Part shown: piece by piece, positions 28,317 through 36,623 of the stretch
How positions within the stretch are numbered: position 1 is the first letter of the stretch
How the letters are laid out: each line of letters opens with the position of its first letter
From: Aliiglaciecola lipolytica
GTDB lineage: Bacteria; Pseudomonadota; Gammaproteobacteria; Enterobacterales; Alteromonadaceae
DNA: 64,000 nucleotides
Assembly: GCF_018860635.1 (NCBI RefSeq)
Contig: NZ_JAHKPT010000017.1
Coordinates: 215,226-279,225, forward strand
Direction of reading: 5' to 3'
The notes under the pieces: generated by a model
Told to the model about the DNA's origin: nothing
The model's database searches: none
What the model saw: only the letters and a program-made list of their open reading frames with translations
Program-made: the position numbers and the translations under genes

Positions 28317-29153
28317 TTAGGCACTTTTCATTAATTTCATCTCATATTCGACTGGTGAGATGTTACCCAGTTTATGATGTCGTCGTTTTTGGTTATAAAA
28401 CGGTTCGATGTAATCGATAATATCTACCTTGGCTTCTTGTCTCGTTTTATATCTTCTGTAATTTACTCGTTCAGACTTTAGACTTCTAAAGACACGCTCT
28501 GTCACTGCGTTATCTAGGCAATTTCCTGCTCGACTCATACTAGGTTGAATGCCTAATTCACGCAAACATTGCTGAAACGACTCACTGGTATATTGAGCAC
28601 CTTGGTCTGAATGAAATATAATCCCAGTTAACGGCTCCCGTTTATTCACGGCTAGGCGTATTGCTCGCATTGTTAATTCTGTATTTGGTTTATCTGAGAA
28701 CGCCCAACTAATTATTTTTCTGGAACATAGATCAACGATGACCGCAAGGTACAACCAACCTTGACCTGTTCGTATGTACGTTATGTCTCCTGACCAATGG
28801 GTGTTCAGTTGCTCAGGGTTAAATTGTCGATTTAAATGATTTGGCACAATGATTGATGCTTTTCCTGCCCACGGATACTTATGTAATCGAGGGCGTTTAG
28901 CTATCAGTTTACACTTTCGCATTAATCGTCGTATTTTATAACGACCCACTCGGTAACCTTGATGATTAAGCTCTATCATCATTCTGCGACTACCATAAGT
29001 CGCATCCATTTCGTTGTGAAGATGCTTTACCGCGGCTTCTAAACGAATTTCATCTGGTTTTAACGGTTTAGGTTTTGCGTTAAAGTAAAACGAGCTACGC
29101 GCCAATTTAAAACAACGACAAATATGTTGAACACTAAACCCAGCCTTCTTCAA
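28317..29153 (-). CDS. IS3-family transposase OrfB (DDE catalytic part)
   Basis: 278 residues counted from the TTG at 29153; the frame is open further upstream, through QRQQVALKLKKAGF. It contains an HTH_21-like region (RLEAAVKHLHNEMDATYGSRRM) and the rve integrase core with DITYIRT (first Asp), FHSDQGAQYTS (second Asp) and DNAVTERVF (Glu). It is normally made as a fusion with OrfA by -1 frameshifting at an A6G motif (29207-29213 on the minus strand), and the intervening -1 frame is free of stops. Confidence 0.93.
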   Translation of the reverse strand: MKKAGFSVQHICRCFKLARSSFYFNAKPKPLKPDEIRLEAAVKHLHNEMDATYGSRRMMIELNHQGYRVGRYKIRRLMRKCKLIAKRPRLHKYPWAGKASIIVPNHLNRQFNPEQLNTHWSGDITYIRTGQGWLYLAVIVDLCSRKIISWAFSDKPNTELTMRAIRLAVNKREPLTGIIFHSDQGAQYTSESFQQCLRELGIQPSMSRAGNCLDNAVTERVFRSLKSERVNYRRYKTRQEAKVDIIDYIEPFYNQKRRHHKLGNISPVEYEMKLMKSA

Positions 29154-29155
29154 CT

Positions 29156-29458
29156 TTAGCGCGACTTGCTGCCTTTGTTCATTTCGATAGCGAAGAAGGC
29201 TGACGCCTTTTTTAATAAGTTGTTATCACTTTCTAGCTGTTTAACTTGTTTCTCTAACTCTTGAATTCGTTTTTGCTCAGCTGTAATTGCTGAGGCTTTT
29301 GGAGTGATACCACGTTGCTCTTCTTTATATTGTCGTAACCATTTCTGTAATGTTGAATAACCAACATTCATAGATTCAGCAGCTTGCTTAACTGGATACC
29401 CTTGAATGGTGATCAGCTCTACACATTCCAATTTAAATTCAGTTGTAAACTTTTTCAT
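29156..29458 (-). CDS. IS3-family transposase OrfA (helix-turn-helix part)
   Basis: 100 residues. The N-terminus MKKFTTEFKLECVELITIQG and YSTLQKWLRQYKEE form the IS3 OrfA helix-turn-helix, and a leucine-zipper-like helix (RIQELEKQVKQLESDNNLLKKA) follows. The slippery heptamer A-AAA-AAG lies in the LLKKA codons, correctly phased for -1 frameshifting into orfB. Confidence 0.93.
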   Translation of the reverse strand: MKKFTTEFKLECVELITIQGYPVKQAAESMNVGYSTLQKWLRQYKEEQRGITPKASAITAEQKRIQELEKQVKQLESDNNLLKKASAFFAIEMNKGSKSR

Positions 29459-30471
29459 TTTTACCTCGTTGGTTTTGGTTATGATACCTCCAACAAAGTG
29501 TCTTGAAAAATTAGACCATTACAGTCTTACCCTTCTCTATGTATAGAGCTGTAACACCACCTTCTTGAATCACGTGTTTCTTCTTGATGTTGCATAGTTC
29601 ACTGATACGACAACCAGTAAATATACCAAGCTCCACCAGCAAACTATATACAGGCTTCTCCCAAGTGTGACTACGAATAAGACTAATCTCTTCATTAGTA
29701 AATGGGATACGTTTATCTGTTTGGTCTTCTTCAGCATCTGAGTACTTGTGACCAACAAACGGATTATTACCTTCGACTTCTTCCATAGTCTCAGCGTACT
29801 CCCAGACCATCTTCAACCTACTTATAGTTGCCTGTATGGTTGCCTTCTTGTACGACTTACCCATGTGCTTAATGAAAGAGTAAACGACCTTCCTAGTGAT
29901 GTCCTCAAGCGCGATGTCTGCTTGGTCTAAGTAGTCGAATGTCTTGAAGCAATACTTGCTGAACTCTGAGGCTGACTTCTCGACCTTCTTCAAGGTTTCT
30001 TCAGTCTTATTGCTCCCCCAATCTTCTTTCCACATCTGGACAGCTTCAGAAAGTCTGAGTCTGTATTGAAGGCTGTAATCTCGTTTACCATTTACAGTCA
30101 TGTATGCTTGTAGTTCTAAATTAGCACCTCTAGCTTCTAGCGCTTCTGGATAGATGCCATTGTCCCAATCTGAAGGGTGGAACTTACGGTCTCTCTGCAT
30201 CTCCTTCACTAGCTCTCTGAAGCGTTGCCCTTCCGTGTAAGTGGTTGAACGTAGAGATTTGTCTTCAAGTTGACCGTTAAGAACGTCTCGTTTCTTCTTG
30301 GCCTCCCTGATATCACCTGTATCTAAACTCGTATTTATCATTGTTTGATTTGGGTATTGGTGAGCCAGATGTTTAGGAACTCTACGTTGATACCACCAGA
30401 TATTGCCTCTGAGTTTAAGGTGCTTTAAGTCTGTCTTTTTGTTCATCTTTAAGTGAGTTTGTAGCCATAAA

Positions 30472-30486
30472 TGTAGACAGTAATGT
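30472..30486 (+). repeat. Right arm-type repeat of the element
   Basis: TGTAGACAGTAATGT, 54 bp inside attR, matches the left copy at 21332-21346 in 14 of 15 bases. It lies directly upstream of the integrase start, as expected of an integrase-binding site that could also repress the gene. Confidence 0.5.
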
Positions 30487-30539
30487 AATCATAACTCATT
30501 GAATGTCAATAGGAATAATGGCTGCGTGAGAGTTTTCTT

Positions 30540-30554
30540 GGCATGATGTAATAG
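30540..30554 (+). other. attR: right copy of the 15-bp core
   Basis: GGCATGATGTAATAG, identical to the end of groEL at 21248-21262. What follows (ATTTTTCTATTACC and a strong terminator) is most likely the original downstream flank of groEL. Confidence 0.85.
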
Positions 30555-30590
30555 ATTTTTCTATTACCGCTTAATCTACTGAGTTTTTTG

Positions 30591-30618
30591 AAAGCCCGAA
30601 TAGCAATATTTGGGCTTT
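30591..30618 (+). terminator. Original groEL terminator, displaced by the element
   Basis: AAAGCCC pairs with GGGCTTT, with inner AATA/TATT pairing, followed by a T-run. It lies 36 bp past attR, just where a terminator would follow an uninterrupted groEL gene. Confidence 0.85.
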
Positions 30619-30858
30619 TTTATTATTTGTTAATCAATATCTAATACCATTGTTGTTATGTATTAATTCGGACAAAGCGAAAACTATCTTCCAAACAAAC
30701 CTACTGACTTCTTCGATACGAAACCGGACGCTAACATCAATGGATTTATGAGCTGTTTTTAGTGTTCATAAAGCCTCCATGAAGATGGTTGTACTCCTCT
30801 TTAAAATGCAGTGATTGCAGTTAAATTGTCATTTATAACACTTTTCATACTAAAACAG

Positions 30859-30889
30859 TTGTCCTTACTACCGTGGTAAGCTTTAACCT
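30859..30889 (+). promoter_or_regulatory. CueR-type (MerR-family) promoter of copA-cueR
   Basis: A -35 TTGTCC (30859-30864) and a -10 TAACCT (30884-30889) are separated by 19 bp, the long spacer typical of MerR-family targets. The spacer holds the dyad CTTAC-N7-GTAAG (30864-30880). The overall layout mirrors the copA promoter of E. coli. It is 37 bp upstream of the copA start, and cueR follows copA. Confidence 0.8.
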
Positions 30890-30926
30890 CAGCTTAGTTC
30901 TACAATTCAATTAAGATGAGAAGCTT

Positions 30927-33302
30927 ATGAATACAACTACACAATTCAAAATTGACGGTATGACCTGTGCTTCATGTGTAGGTCGTGTTGAAAACGCGTT
31001 ACTTAAAGTGGTGGGCGTGACTAATGCTACCGTCAACCTAGCTACAGATACGGCAACGGTTCAAGGTACCGCCAGTCATAGTGAATTAATTACCGCTGTT
31101 ATTGAGGCCGGTTATCAAGTGCCAGTAAAGGTAAAGCAATTTGGTATTGGAAAGATGAGCTGCTCCTCTTGTGTGAAGCGGGTCGAACAGGCATTGCTAA
31201 AAGTAACCGGTATGGTCAGTGCATCGGTAAATTTAGCCACCGAGCAAGTACAAGTAAGGACTTTATCCTTTGTAACCGATGAACAATTAGCCCAAGCCGT
31301 GACACAAGCCGGTTACCTTTTTATCCCGTTAAACAATGACAGCGTGATACAAAAAACCAATAAACATCAGCCTTTTTATACTAAAGCTTGGTGGCCCGTA
31401 TTGGGAGCAGGCTTACTTACCTTGCCATTGGTGTTGCCGATGTTCGGCATGTTATTTGCGCAACAGTGGATGTTACCGCCTGTTTGGCAATGGTTGTTAG
31501 CTACGCCAGTTCAGTTCTATTTTGGCGCTCGTTTTTATCGTGCAGGCTGGGGGGCATTAAAAGCTGGCATGGGCAACATGGATCTTCTTGTTTCCATCGG
31601 TACCAGTGCAGCCTTCGGATTATCTTTATATTTGTGGTGGAGCTTTGATAGCGCTCATGGCATGCCCCATTTGTATTTTGAAAGTAGTAGCGCAGTAATC
31701 ACCTTGGTTCTGCTGGGTAAATATTTAGAACACAAGGCAAAGCGCCGAACAACTGATGCACTTAGAGCATTGGAAAATTTGAAACCTGTTGAGGCGACAG
31801 TGCAACGTTTAGGTAAATGGCAAAAAGTGGCCGCTTCATCAGTGCAATCTGGTGAAAAAGTAAAAGTAATACCGGGCGAAAGTGTGCCTGTTGACGGTGA
31901 GGTTTTACAGGGGCAGAGTCATCTGGATGAAGCGTTAATTAGTGGCGAATCGATTCCGTTAAGTAAAAAAGAAGGTGATATTGTCACGGGGGGCTCACTT
32001 AACTTGGACGGTATTTTGGAGATCCGTGCCACTAATGTTGGTACCGAATCTACCTTATCTAAAATCATTGAACTAGTCGAGCAAGCCCAAGGAGCAAAAG
32101 CTCCCGTCCAAGCAATAGTGGATAAAGTCAGCAGTATCTTCATTCCTGTGGTGTTATTGGTCGCACTTACCACTTTATTGGTGACAGGTTTAGCGTTTGA
32201 TGACTGGACCAATGGCATTCTCAATGCGGTAGCCGTTTTAGTTATCGCTTGTCCATGCGCACTTGGTTTGGCAACTCCGGCAGCTATCATGGCAGGCACT
32301 GGAACTGCTGCCAGATTAGGCGTATTGGTTAAAGATGCAGTGGCGTTAGAGCAAGCAAAAGAAATCAATTTAGTCGTATTTGATAAAACAGGCACCTTGA
32401 CTCAAGGCAAACCTGTTGTAAATAAGATGACAGTCATCAGTGGCAGTGAAGAAGCTGTATTGCAGTTGGCCTATTCCTTACAAATAAATAGTGAGCACCC
32501 ATTGGGCAAGGCAGTGGTTGAAAAGGCATTAACCAAAGGGACACAACCAATACCTGTCGATGAATTTCAGGTTGTCGCAGGTTATGGTGTCAAAGGCAAT
32601 ATTGCTGACAAGTTAGTATTGATGGGCAGTAGTCATTGGATGCAAGAATTAGGTGTAAAACTACCAACTGATCAAATAGAAATACTGGGTGCTTCTGTTT
32701 CTTGGTTGGCTAGTCAGCAACAAGATCAAATAACATTACTTGGCCTGTTTTGTTTTAGTGATAAATTGAAGTCTGATGCGCTGCAAGCTGTGAAGCTATT
32801 GCAACAACAAGGTATAAAGGTGGCTATGCTTACCGGTGACAATCAAGCGAGTGCAACATCGGTGGCGACAGAATTACAGTTAGACGATTTTAAAGCTGAG
32901 GTGCTGCCAGCAGATAAAGCAAAATATATTATGGAATATCAAGCGCAAGGTTATCAGGTTGCCATGGTTGGTGATGGCATTAATGATGCCCCAGCGCTAG
33001 CCCAAGCAGATTTGGGTATGGCAATGGCGTCTGGTACTGATGTTGCCGTTAGCGCAGCTTCTTTCACGTTAATGCGGAGTAAACCAAGCCTAGTACCCAC
33101 GGCATTAATCATTGCAAGGATGACTTATCGTAAAATACAGCAAAATCTTTTTTGGGCCTTTATCTTTAATGCTGTGGGAATTCCACTAGCAGCCTTTGGT
33201 TATCTTGACCCCATTATCGCCGGTGCTGCAATGGCATTTAGTAGCTTATTTGTCGTCAGTAATGCATTGTTATTGCAACGTTGGACTCTGAAGGAGAAAT
33301 AA
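30927..33302 (+). CDS. copA: Copper-exporting P-type ATPase
   Basis: 791 residues. Two heavy-metal domains carry MTCASC (Cys14, Cys17) and MSCSSC (Cys79, Cys82). The membrane part contains the Cu(I)-binding CPC at 442-444. The soluble loops have the phosphorylation site DKTGT (Asp486), the HP pair in SEHPLGKA and GDGINDAP (about 682-689). It pumps Cu(I) from the cytoplasm to the periplasm. cueR starts 2 bp after its stop, so the pair is one operon. It lies in the original downstream flank of groEL. Confidence 0.97.
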   Translation: MNTTTQFKIDGMTCASCVGRVENALLKVVGVTNATVNLATDTATVQGTASHSELITAVIEAGYQVPVKVKQFGIGKMSCSSCVKRVEQALLKVTGMVSASVNLATEQVQVRTLSFVTDEQLAQAVTQAGYLFIPLNNDSVIQKTNKHQPFYTKAWWPVLGAGLLTLPLVLPMFGMLFAQQWMLPPVWQWLLATPVQFYFGARFYRAGWGALKAGMGNMDLLVSIGTSAAFGLSLYLWWSFDSAHGMPHLYFESSSAVITLVLLGKYLEHKAKRRTTDALRALENLKPVEATVQRLGKWQKVAASSVQSGEKVKVIPGESVPVDGEVLQGQSHLDEALISGESIPLSKKEGDIVTGGSLNLDGILEIRATNVGTESTLSKIIELVEQAQGAKAPVQAIVDKVSSIFIPVVLLVALTTLLVTGLAFDDWTNGILNAVAVLVIACPCALGLATPAAIMAGTGTAARLGVLVKDAVALEQAKEINLVVFDKTGTLTQGKPVVNKMTVISGSEEAVLQLAYSLQINSEHPLGKAVVEKALTKGTQPIPVDEFQVVAGYGVKGNIADKLVLMGSSHWMQELGVKLPTDQIEILGASVSWLASQQQDQITLLGLFCFSDKLKSDALQAVKLLQQQGIKVAMLTGDNQASATSVATELQLDDFKAEVLPADKAKYIMEYQAQGYQVAMVGDGINDAPALAQADLGMAMASGTDVAVSAASFTLMRSKPSLVPTALIIARMTYRKIQQNLFWAFIFNAVGIPLAAFGYLDPIIAGAAMAFSSLFVVSNALLLQRWTLKEK

Positions 33303-33303
33303 C

Positions 33304-33714
33304 ATGGATAAACTTGTCACAATTGGCAAAGCCGCTAGTTTAACGGGGGTGTCAGCCAAAATGATTCGATATTATGAAGAAATTGGCGTATTGAAAAAAA
33401 CGAGTCGCACAGATGCCGGCTACCGACTATATAATCAAGCACACATTCAACAATTGGGGTTTATCCGTCGTGCGAGAAAGTTAGACTTCTCCATGGCTGA
33501 AATTCAGTCACTACTCAAGTTCTGGCTCGATACTGACAGAGAAAGTCGTAACGTGAAACAACTTGCACTGAATCATTTACACGAGATTAATGAAAAGATA
33601 CGTGAGCTTGAGAAAATGAAAGAAGTGCTACAGAAACTAGCGGATAAATGTGATGGTAATGATAACTCTGACTGCCCTATTTTAGAAGGCTTAGCTCAAC
33701 TTTCATCCGAATAA
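33304..33714 (+). CDS. cueR: Copper-responsive MerR-family regulator CueR
   Basis: 136 residues. The N-terminal winged helix (TIGKAASLTGVSAKMIRYYEEIG) and dimer helix are typical of MerR proteins. The metal loop has Cys116 and Cys124 spaced as in CueR (C-x7-C, CDGNDNSDC), which favours monovalent Cu(I)/Ag(I)/Au(I). It should activate the 19-bp-spacer promoter upstream of copA and thereby its own gene. Confidence 0.93.
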   Translation: MDKLVTIGKAASLTGVSAKMIRYYEEIGVLKKTSRTDAGYRLYNQAHIQQLGFIRRARKLDFSMAEIQSLLKFWLDTDRESRNVKQLALNHLHEINEKIRELEKMKEVLQKLADKCDGNDNSDCPILEGLAQLSSE

Positions 33715-34199
33715 CGAAGGTGAATTGCAGTCAATATCTATAGTGAGAAAAGTTGGTCAATTGAATTGGATGTTACAAACCGATACTGTAATTTTACCCA
33801 TTAAACTTGTACTTAGATAACGACCTCTTCAGGTATATATTTATCTCGATCCTTAAACAAAAAAACGCTGTTTTTGCCTGTGACTGAATATTGAATTTCA
33901 CAACTGCTAACTTGCGCATTGCGCATCAAATAAGGATTAAAGAACTTTGCATTGATCAGTTGAACTCACAGCTTAAACCAGCCCCACAAACGAGCAATAA
34001 ATGTCGGTTAGTATTACACTAAATATCATCATGGTATTGCAAAGAGTAATCTCAGCTATTGGCTAAAAGCCGTCCATTGAGAAGGCTTTTAGTATCTAAC
34101 GTATGTCTGCCATGGTGGCTAAAGCTAACTAATTATTAGGAAAAATATACTTCTGAACTAGAATTGCGTTGAAAACTGAAATAACGCTGTGAATATTAA
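33715..34199. other. Gene-less stretch after cueR
   Basis: About 485 bases with no supported gene. The only distinct structure is the hairpin at 34063-34092. The region probably is eroded accessory DNA, as the following genes are fragments. Confidence 0.5.
34063..34092. terminator. Perfect hairpin, possible terminator
   Basis: CTAAAAGCC (34063-34071) and GGCTTTTAG (34084-34092) are perfect 9-bp arms around a 12-base loop. The T-run is within the stem, so it could act on either strand. No intact gene directly precedes it. Confidence 0.45.
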
Positions 34200-34340
34200 A
34201 TGAAACAAGAAGTAGCGAAAGGTTTTGAACAGCTAGCTGCGGGCGAATCGTCAAATCATAATGTCATGGATATATTTGAACAAGCTTCTCTTTCAGTAAA
34301 TAAACAATCTGAAAGTAAGGGCGATAATGCCAACCTATAG
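34200..34340 (+). pseudogene. ParD-like antitoxin, short form or remnant
   Basis: 46 residues: KQEVAKGFEQLAAGESSNHNVMDIFEQASLSVNK resembles the C-terminal toxin-binding part of ParD/CopG-type antitoxins. The N-terminal DNA-binding part seems to be missing. Its end overlaps the start of a ParE-like frame by 14 bp, the normal antitoxin-toxin arrangement. Too short for a full ParD (about 80 residues), so it is more likely a remnant. Confidence 0.6.
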
Positions 34341-34446
34341 GCTTTCTCCTATAGTAGAAGAAGATTTATATAAAATAATCGCTACGACAATTAGTTCATG
34401 GGTAATGAGCAAGCAAAGTCAGAGAGTCGCGAAGTCAATGTTATAG
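34327..34446 (+). pseudogene. ParE-like toxin, truncated
   Basis: 39 residues starting MPTYRLSPIVEEDLYKII, the typical N-terminus of ParE/RelE-type toxins (family length about 95-105). After ATTISSW the sequence loses similarity and stops. The dispersed repeat copy B starts 5 bp after this stop, so a rearrangement probably removed the rest of parE. No active toxin is expected. Confidence 0.65.
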
Positions 34447-34450
34447 CACT

Positions 34451-34534
34451 GGGACATCTGGATGTAATCCTGAGCCATTCACATACACATCTGGGCCATA
34501 TACTTATACAAGTGGGACATAGGGCAGAAGATGG
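34451..34534 (+). repeat. Dispersed repeat, copy B (21-bp units)
   Basis: The partner of 26785-26860. It begins GGGACATCT and holds two 21-bp units (GAGCCATTCACATACACATC and GGGCCATATACTTATACAAG starts). It lies directly after the truncated parE. Sequence between this copy and the pseudogene at 34645 has no gene. Confidence 0.6.
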
Positions 34535-34644
34535 TCGAATTGGGCGCACAGATTTTTGTGGTTTTCATTCTCACTTTTTACTTGAAGAGCAATAACCCTT
34601 TTATATGATTGGGTGCCCCATGTTTTTTATGATTCTAATAGACC

Positions 34645-35506
34645 TTAGTAGTCAACTATTGAAAAACCAAAGCCGTAGGTTTTCTCTCGAACACATACTT
34701 CAAAAAGTGGTATTTTTATCATTTTCTTTGAAAGTTTGCTTATGACATCGCTTTTAAGTTGAGGGCAGTTAGCTGCTACAAATACTCTCTTTATTGCAGC
34801 TTCATCGAATGACACTAACCCGTGTTGAGAGCCAATAAATCTCAATTCATTTTCGTATGCCCAGCTTATGTTCTTAGTGCAGAATGCTTCAATCATTTCA
34901 GTTCCTGCTTCTCCATTGTCGTCCATGTGTGAATTCATAACTGTGGTTGCATTAACAACTGGAAGTTTCTCGCTTGAGTAAGCTACTTTCCTTGTACTTA
35001 CTTGTACTTACTTGTATTTCGTTATTCAGTCTTTCGATACTCCTAAGAAGTAAGTCATAATCGTACTCAACGCATAAACCTCTCATTCCGTTAGCATAAT
35101 GTGACCACATCATCATGTTATTGAGAGGTGAGGGAAACTCATTTACTTCTGCTTGTAAAGACAATGAAAGAACATACCTTTCTTCTAAGTGGTATTTTAG
35201 GTAGCCATCAAAAAATGCTCTCGTCCACCGAGTTACTAGGCTTCTCATTGCACCTTCCCCCTGTTTTTTTACTAAACGCTCCGCTTTTTTCCTTCCTTGA
35301 GAAAGGCTCAAAGAGAACTGCTCAGCTAGTCCGTTGGCAAGAAGAGCCATTCTGAGTTCATCTGTTACATCTTCCTCATTAAAATGTAATAGCCCTTCAT
35401 AAGGATCATTAAGTTCCCGGAACTTTGAGAAGTATACTTGATTGTAGGCCAGAGCGTCTAAGTGGTATGACTCGCCAGCCATAAATTTATAAAGACTTCC
35501 TTTCAC
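34645..35506 (-). pseudogene. DUF2971-family gene, frameshifted by a 10-bp tandem duplication
   Basis: The first frame starts at a GTG (35506) and encodes the DUF2971 N-terminus (SLYKFMAGESYHLDALAYNQ, ELNDPYEGL and MMMWSHYANGMRGLCVEYD), but stops near 34952. The second frame (34938 to 34645) encodes the C-terminal part with ISWAYENELRFI. The break coincides with a tandem duplication of CTTGTACTTA at 34991-35010. Removing one copy restores a frame reading IQVSTRKVAYSSEKLPVVN, a normal family sequence. So this is a recently broken relative of the intact gene at 27036-27851, though not a close copy of it. Confidence 0.88.
34991..35010. repeat. 10-bp tandem duplication that breaks the DUF2971 gene
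   Basis: CTTGTACTTA occurs twice in a row, followed by a partial third copy (CTTGTA). A change by 10 bp shifts the reading frame, so the locus could switch on and off by slippage between repeats. Confidence 0.85.
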
Positions 35507-35891
35507 CCTGAATGCTCCTAGCTTTTGATGAGACCAAACTACTTACTGTTAATTGAAAAGTAAATATAAGTGTTAAAAACTCATTACCTTGATCGCAACC
35601 CTCTAATTCTTCAAAACACTTTGTTGTGGATTTTTGATCAACAACCGACGAGGCAATGCGACCGGCCAAGATAATTGATTTTTACTAGCTAAGGTCTAAG
35701 GTCAATAAAAGTAAGACTGATTGCTTGGGCTAGGACGGTGTATTACTCTCTATCTTCCTATGCCAAACGCAGTCACAGTTTGGATCAGCAAAATTTTTAA
35801 GTCTAAATGATTTTAGGTCAGTGTTGTGAATGTTGGGCGCTAGGCAGAGATGCTTTTCGCCAGATAAGGAAAGACAACTTATGAAAAAGGT
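35507..35891. other. Gene-less stretch
   Basis: About 385 bases between the DUF2971 pseudogene and the TPR fragment. I see no supported gene, terminator or repeat here. Confidence 0.5.
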
Positions 35892-36623
35892 ATGGCCACA
35901 GATAGGTTTAATTTGAGTAAACCCTACACAGAAGAGCTACTTTCCCTAACTACCGAAATGTTAGGGCTTGAGCATCAAGATACTCACCGAGCACAATTCT
36001 TAAACGCAAAGATACTTAGCTCAGAAGGGTACTTTGCTGAAACACTCGAGATTCTCAATCATTCTTTACAGACATTGCCCGCGATTGTCGGTGCTAATCA
36101 CATTGACATTATTAATACTAAATCATTTAAAGCCGAAACCTTGTCAAATCTGTCGATGCACCAAGAGGCGATATTATTGGCGCAAGAGGCTATTGATGGC
36201 ATGGCTGATAAGTACGGTGAACTCAGTCCAAATACCTTATATGAATATCATAAATTAGCCCTGCGCTATCTTGCCGCTGATGCCCAAGACGAAGCGCAAC
36301 ATATCTACCGGTTAGTGCTAACTAAATGGCACAATTTTGATGCTAAGACGCCATATGATGTAACCGCAAAAAACAGCTCGCTGTATTTTCTGTATACCCA
36401 ATTTTCAGACTTTGAGCGAAGCAATAATCTACCAATGGATGCTATCAACTCACTGAAACGCGCTATAGATGTGACGCAACGTCATCCAGAGCAAGACTAT
36501 CCTGACTTGAGCCAAAATATTCGCTTGTTGATAAGCTTAATGCAAACTCAAATGCCAAACGATAGCGTACAAGAGTACGTTGAATATTTGCACAAGGTAG
36601 AATCTACAGCGTCCGACACCTAA
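35892..36623 (+). CDS. Tetratricopeptide-repeat protein, probably a C-terminal fragment
   Basis: 243 residues. The segments EELLSLTTEMLGLEHQDTHRAQFLNAKILSSEGYFAETLEIL and QEAILLAQEAIDGMADKYGELSPNTLYEYHKLA are TPR-like. The same style of repeats forms the C-terminal half of Ser/Thr kinase-TPR proteins of Alteromonadales. No signal peptide, no upstream kinase domain and no clear ribosome site are present; an in-frame stop lies about 11 codons before the ATG. It may be a remnant of a larger gene, expressed or not. Confidence 0.55.
   Translation: MATDRFNLSKPYTEELLSLTTEMLGLEHQDTHRAQFLNAKILSSEGYFAETLEILNHSLQTLPAIVGANHIDIINTKSFKAETLSNLSMHQEAILLAQEAIDGMADKYGELSPNTLYEYHKLALRYLAADAQDEAQHIYRLVLTKWHNFDAKTPYDVTAKNSSLYFLYTQFSDFERSNNLPMDAINSLKRAIDVTQRHPEQDYPDLSQNIRLLISLMQTQMPNDSVQEYVEYLHKVESTASDT

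Larger units (their letters stand above)
28287..29523 (-). mobile_element. IS3-family insertion sequence (1,237 bp) inside the integrase
   Basis: The ends are imperfect inverted repeats starting TGTAATGGTC at both sides, with roughly 24 of 32 positions matching by eye. The flanks are a 3-bp target duplication, GTC (28284-28286 and 29524-29526). Two overlapping-frame genes, orfA (29156-29458) and orfB (28317-29153), read on the minus strand. All this is typical of IS3-family elements of the IS3/IS150 kind. The IS looks complete and may be active. Confidence 0.93.
27926..30446 (-). pseudogene. Tyrosine integrase of the element, interrupted by an IS3-family insertion
   Basis: The N-terminal part (from the ATG at 30446 to about 29524) has an SAM-like DNA-binding region and the first catalytic Arg in TGCRISELCNI. 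The C-terminal part (about 28286 to 27926) has HSFRGMY (HxxR), GHERG and the nucleophile Tyr in AYYS. Removing the IS and one copy of its GTC target duplication rejoins the frame as EKGKTKAATRHVPLPDWL, a normal integrase beta-hairpin with the catalytic Lys. The restored protein would have 426 residues. The gene lies next to attR and reads inward, so it is almost certainly the enzyme that integrated the element into groEL. Confidence 0.92.

Noticed and set aside
29153-29156. The orfA/orfB break as a disabling frameshift
   Set aside because: IS3-family elements normally make the fusion by -1 frameshifting; the A6G slippery site is present and the -1 frame is open between the two genes.
34398-34595. 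A 65-codon plus-strand frame over the parE remnant and repeat B
   Set aside because: The frame is made of the end of the truncated toxin region and the 21-bp repeat; it has no ribosome site and its His-rich pattern comes from the repeat.
35487-35669. A 60-codon minus-strand frame upstream of the DUF2971 pseudogene
   Set aside because: It overlaps the start of the pseudogene in another frame, has no ribosome site and shows no family feature.
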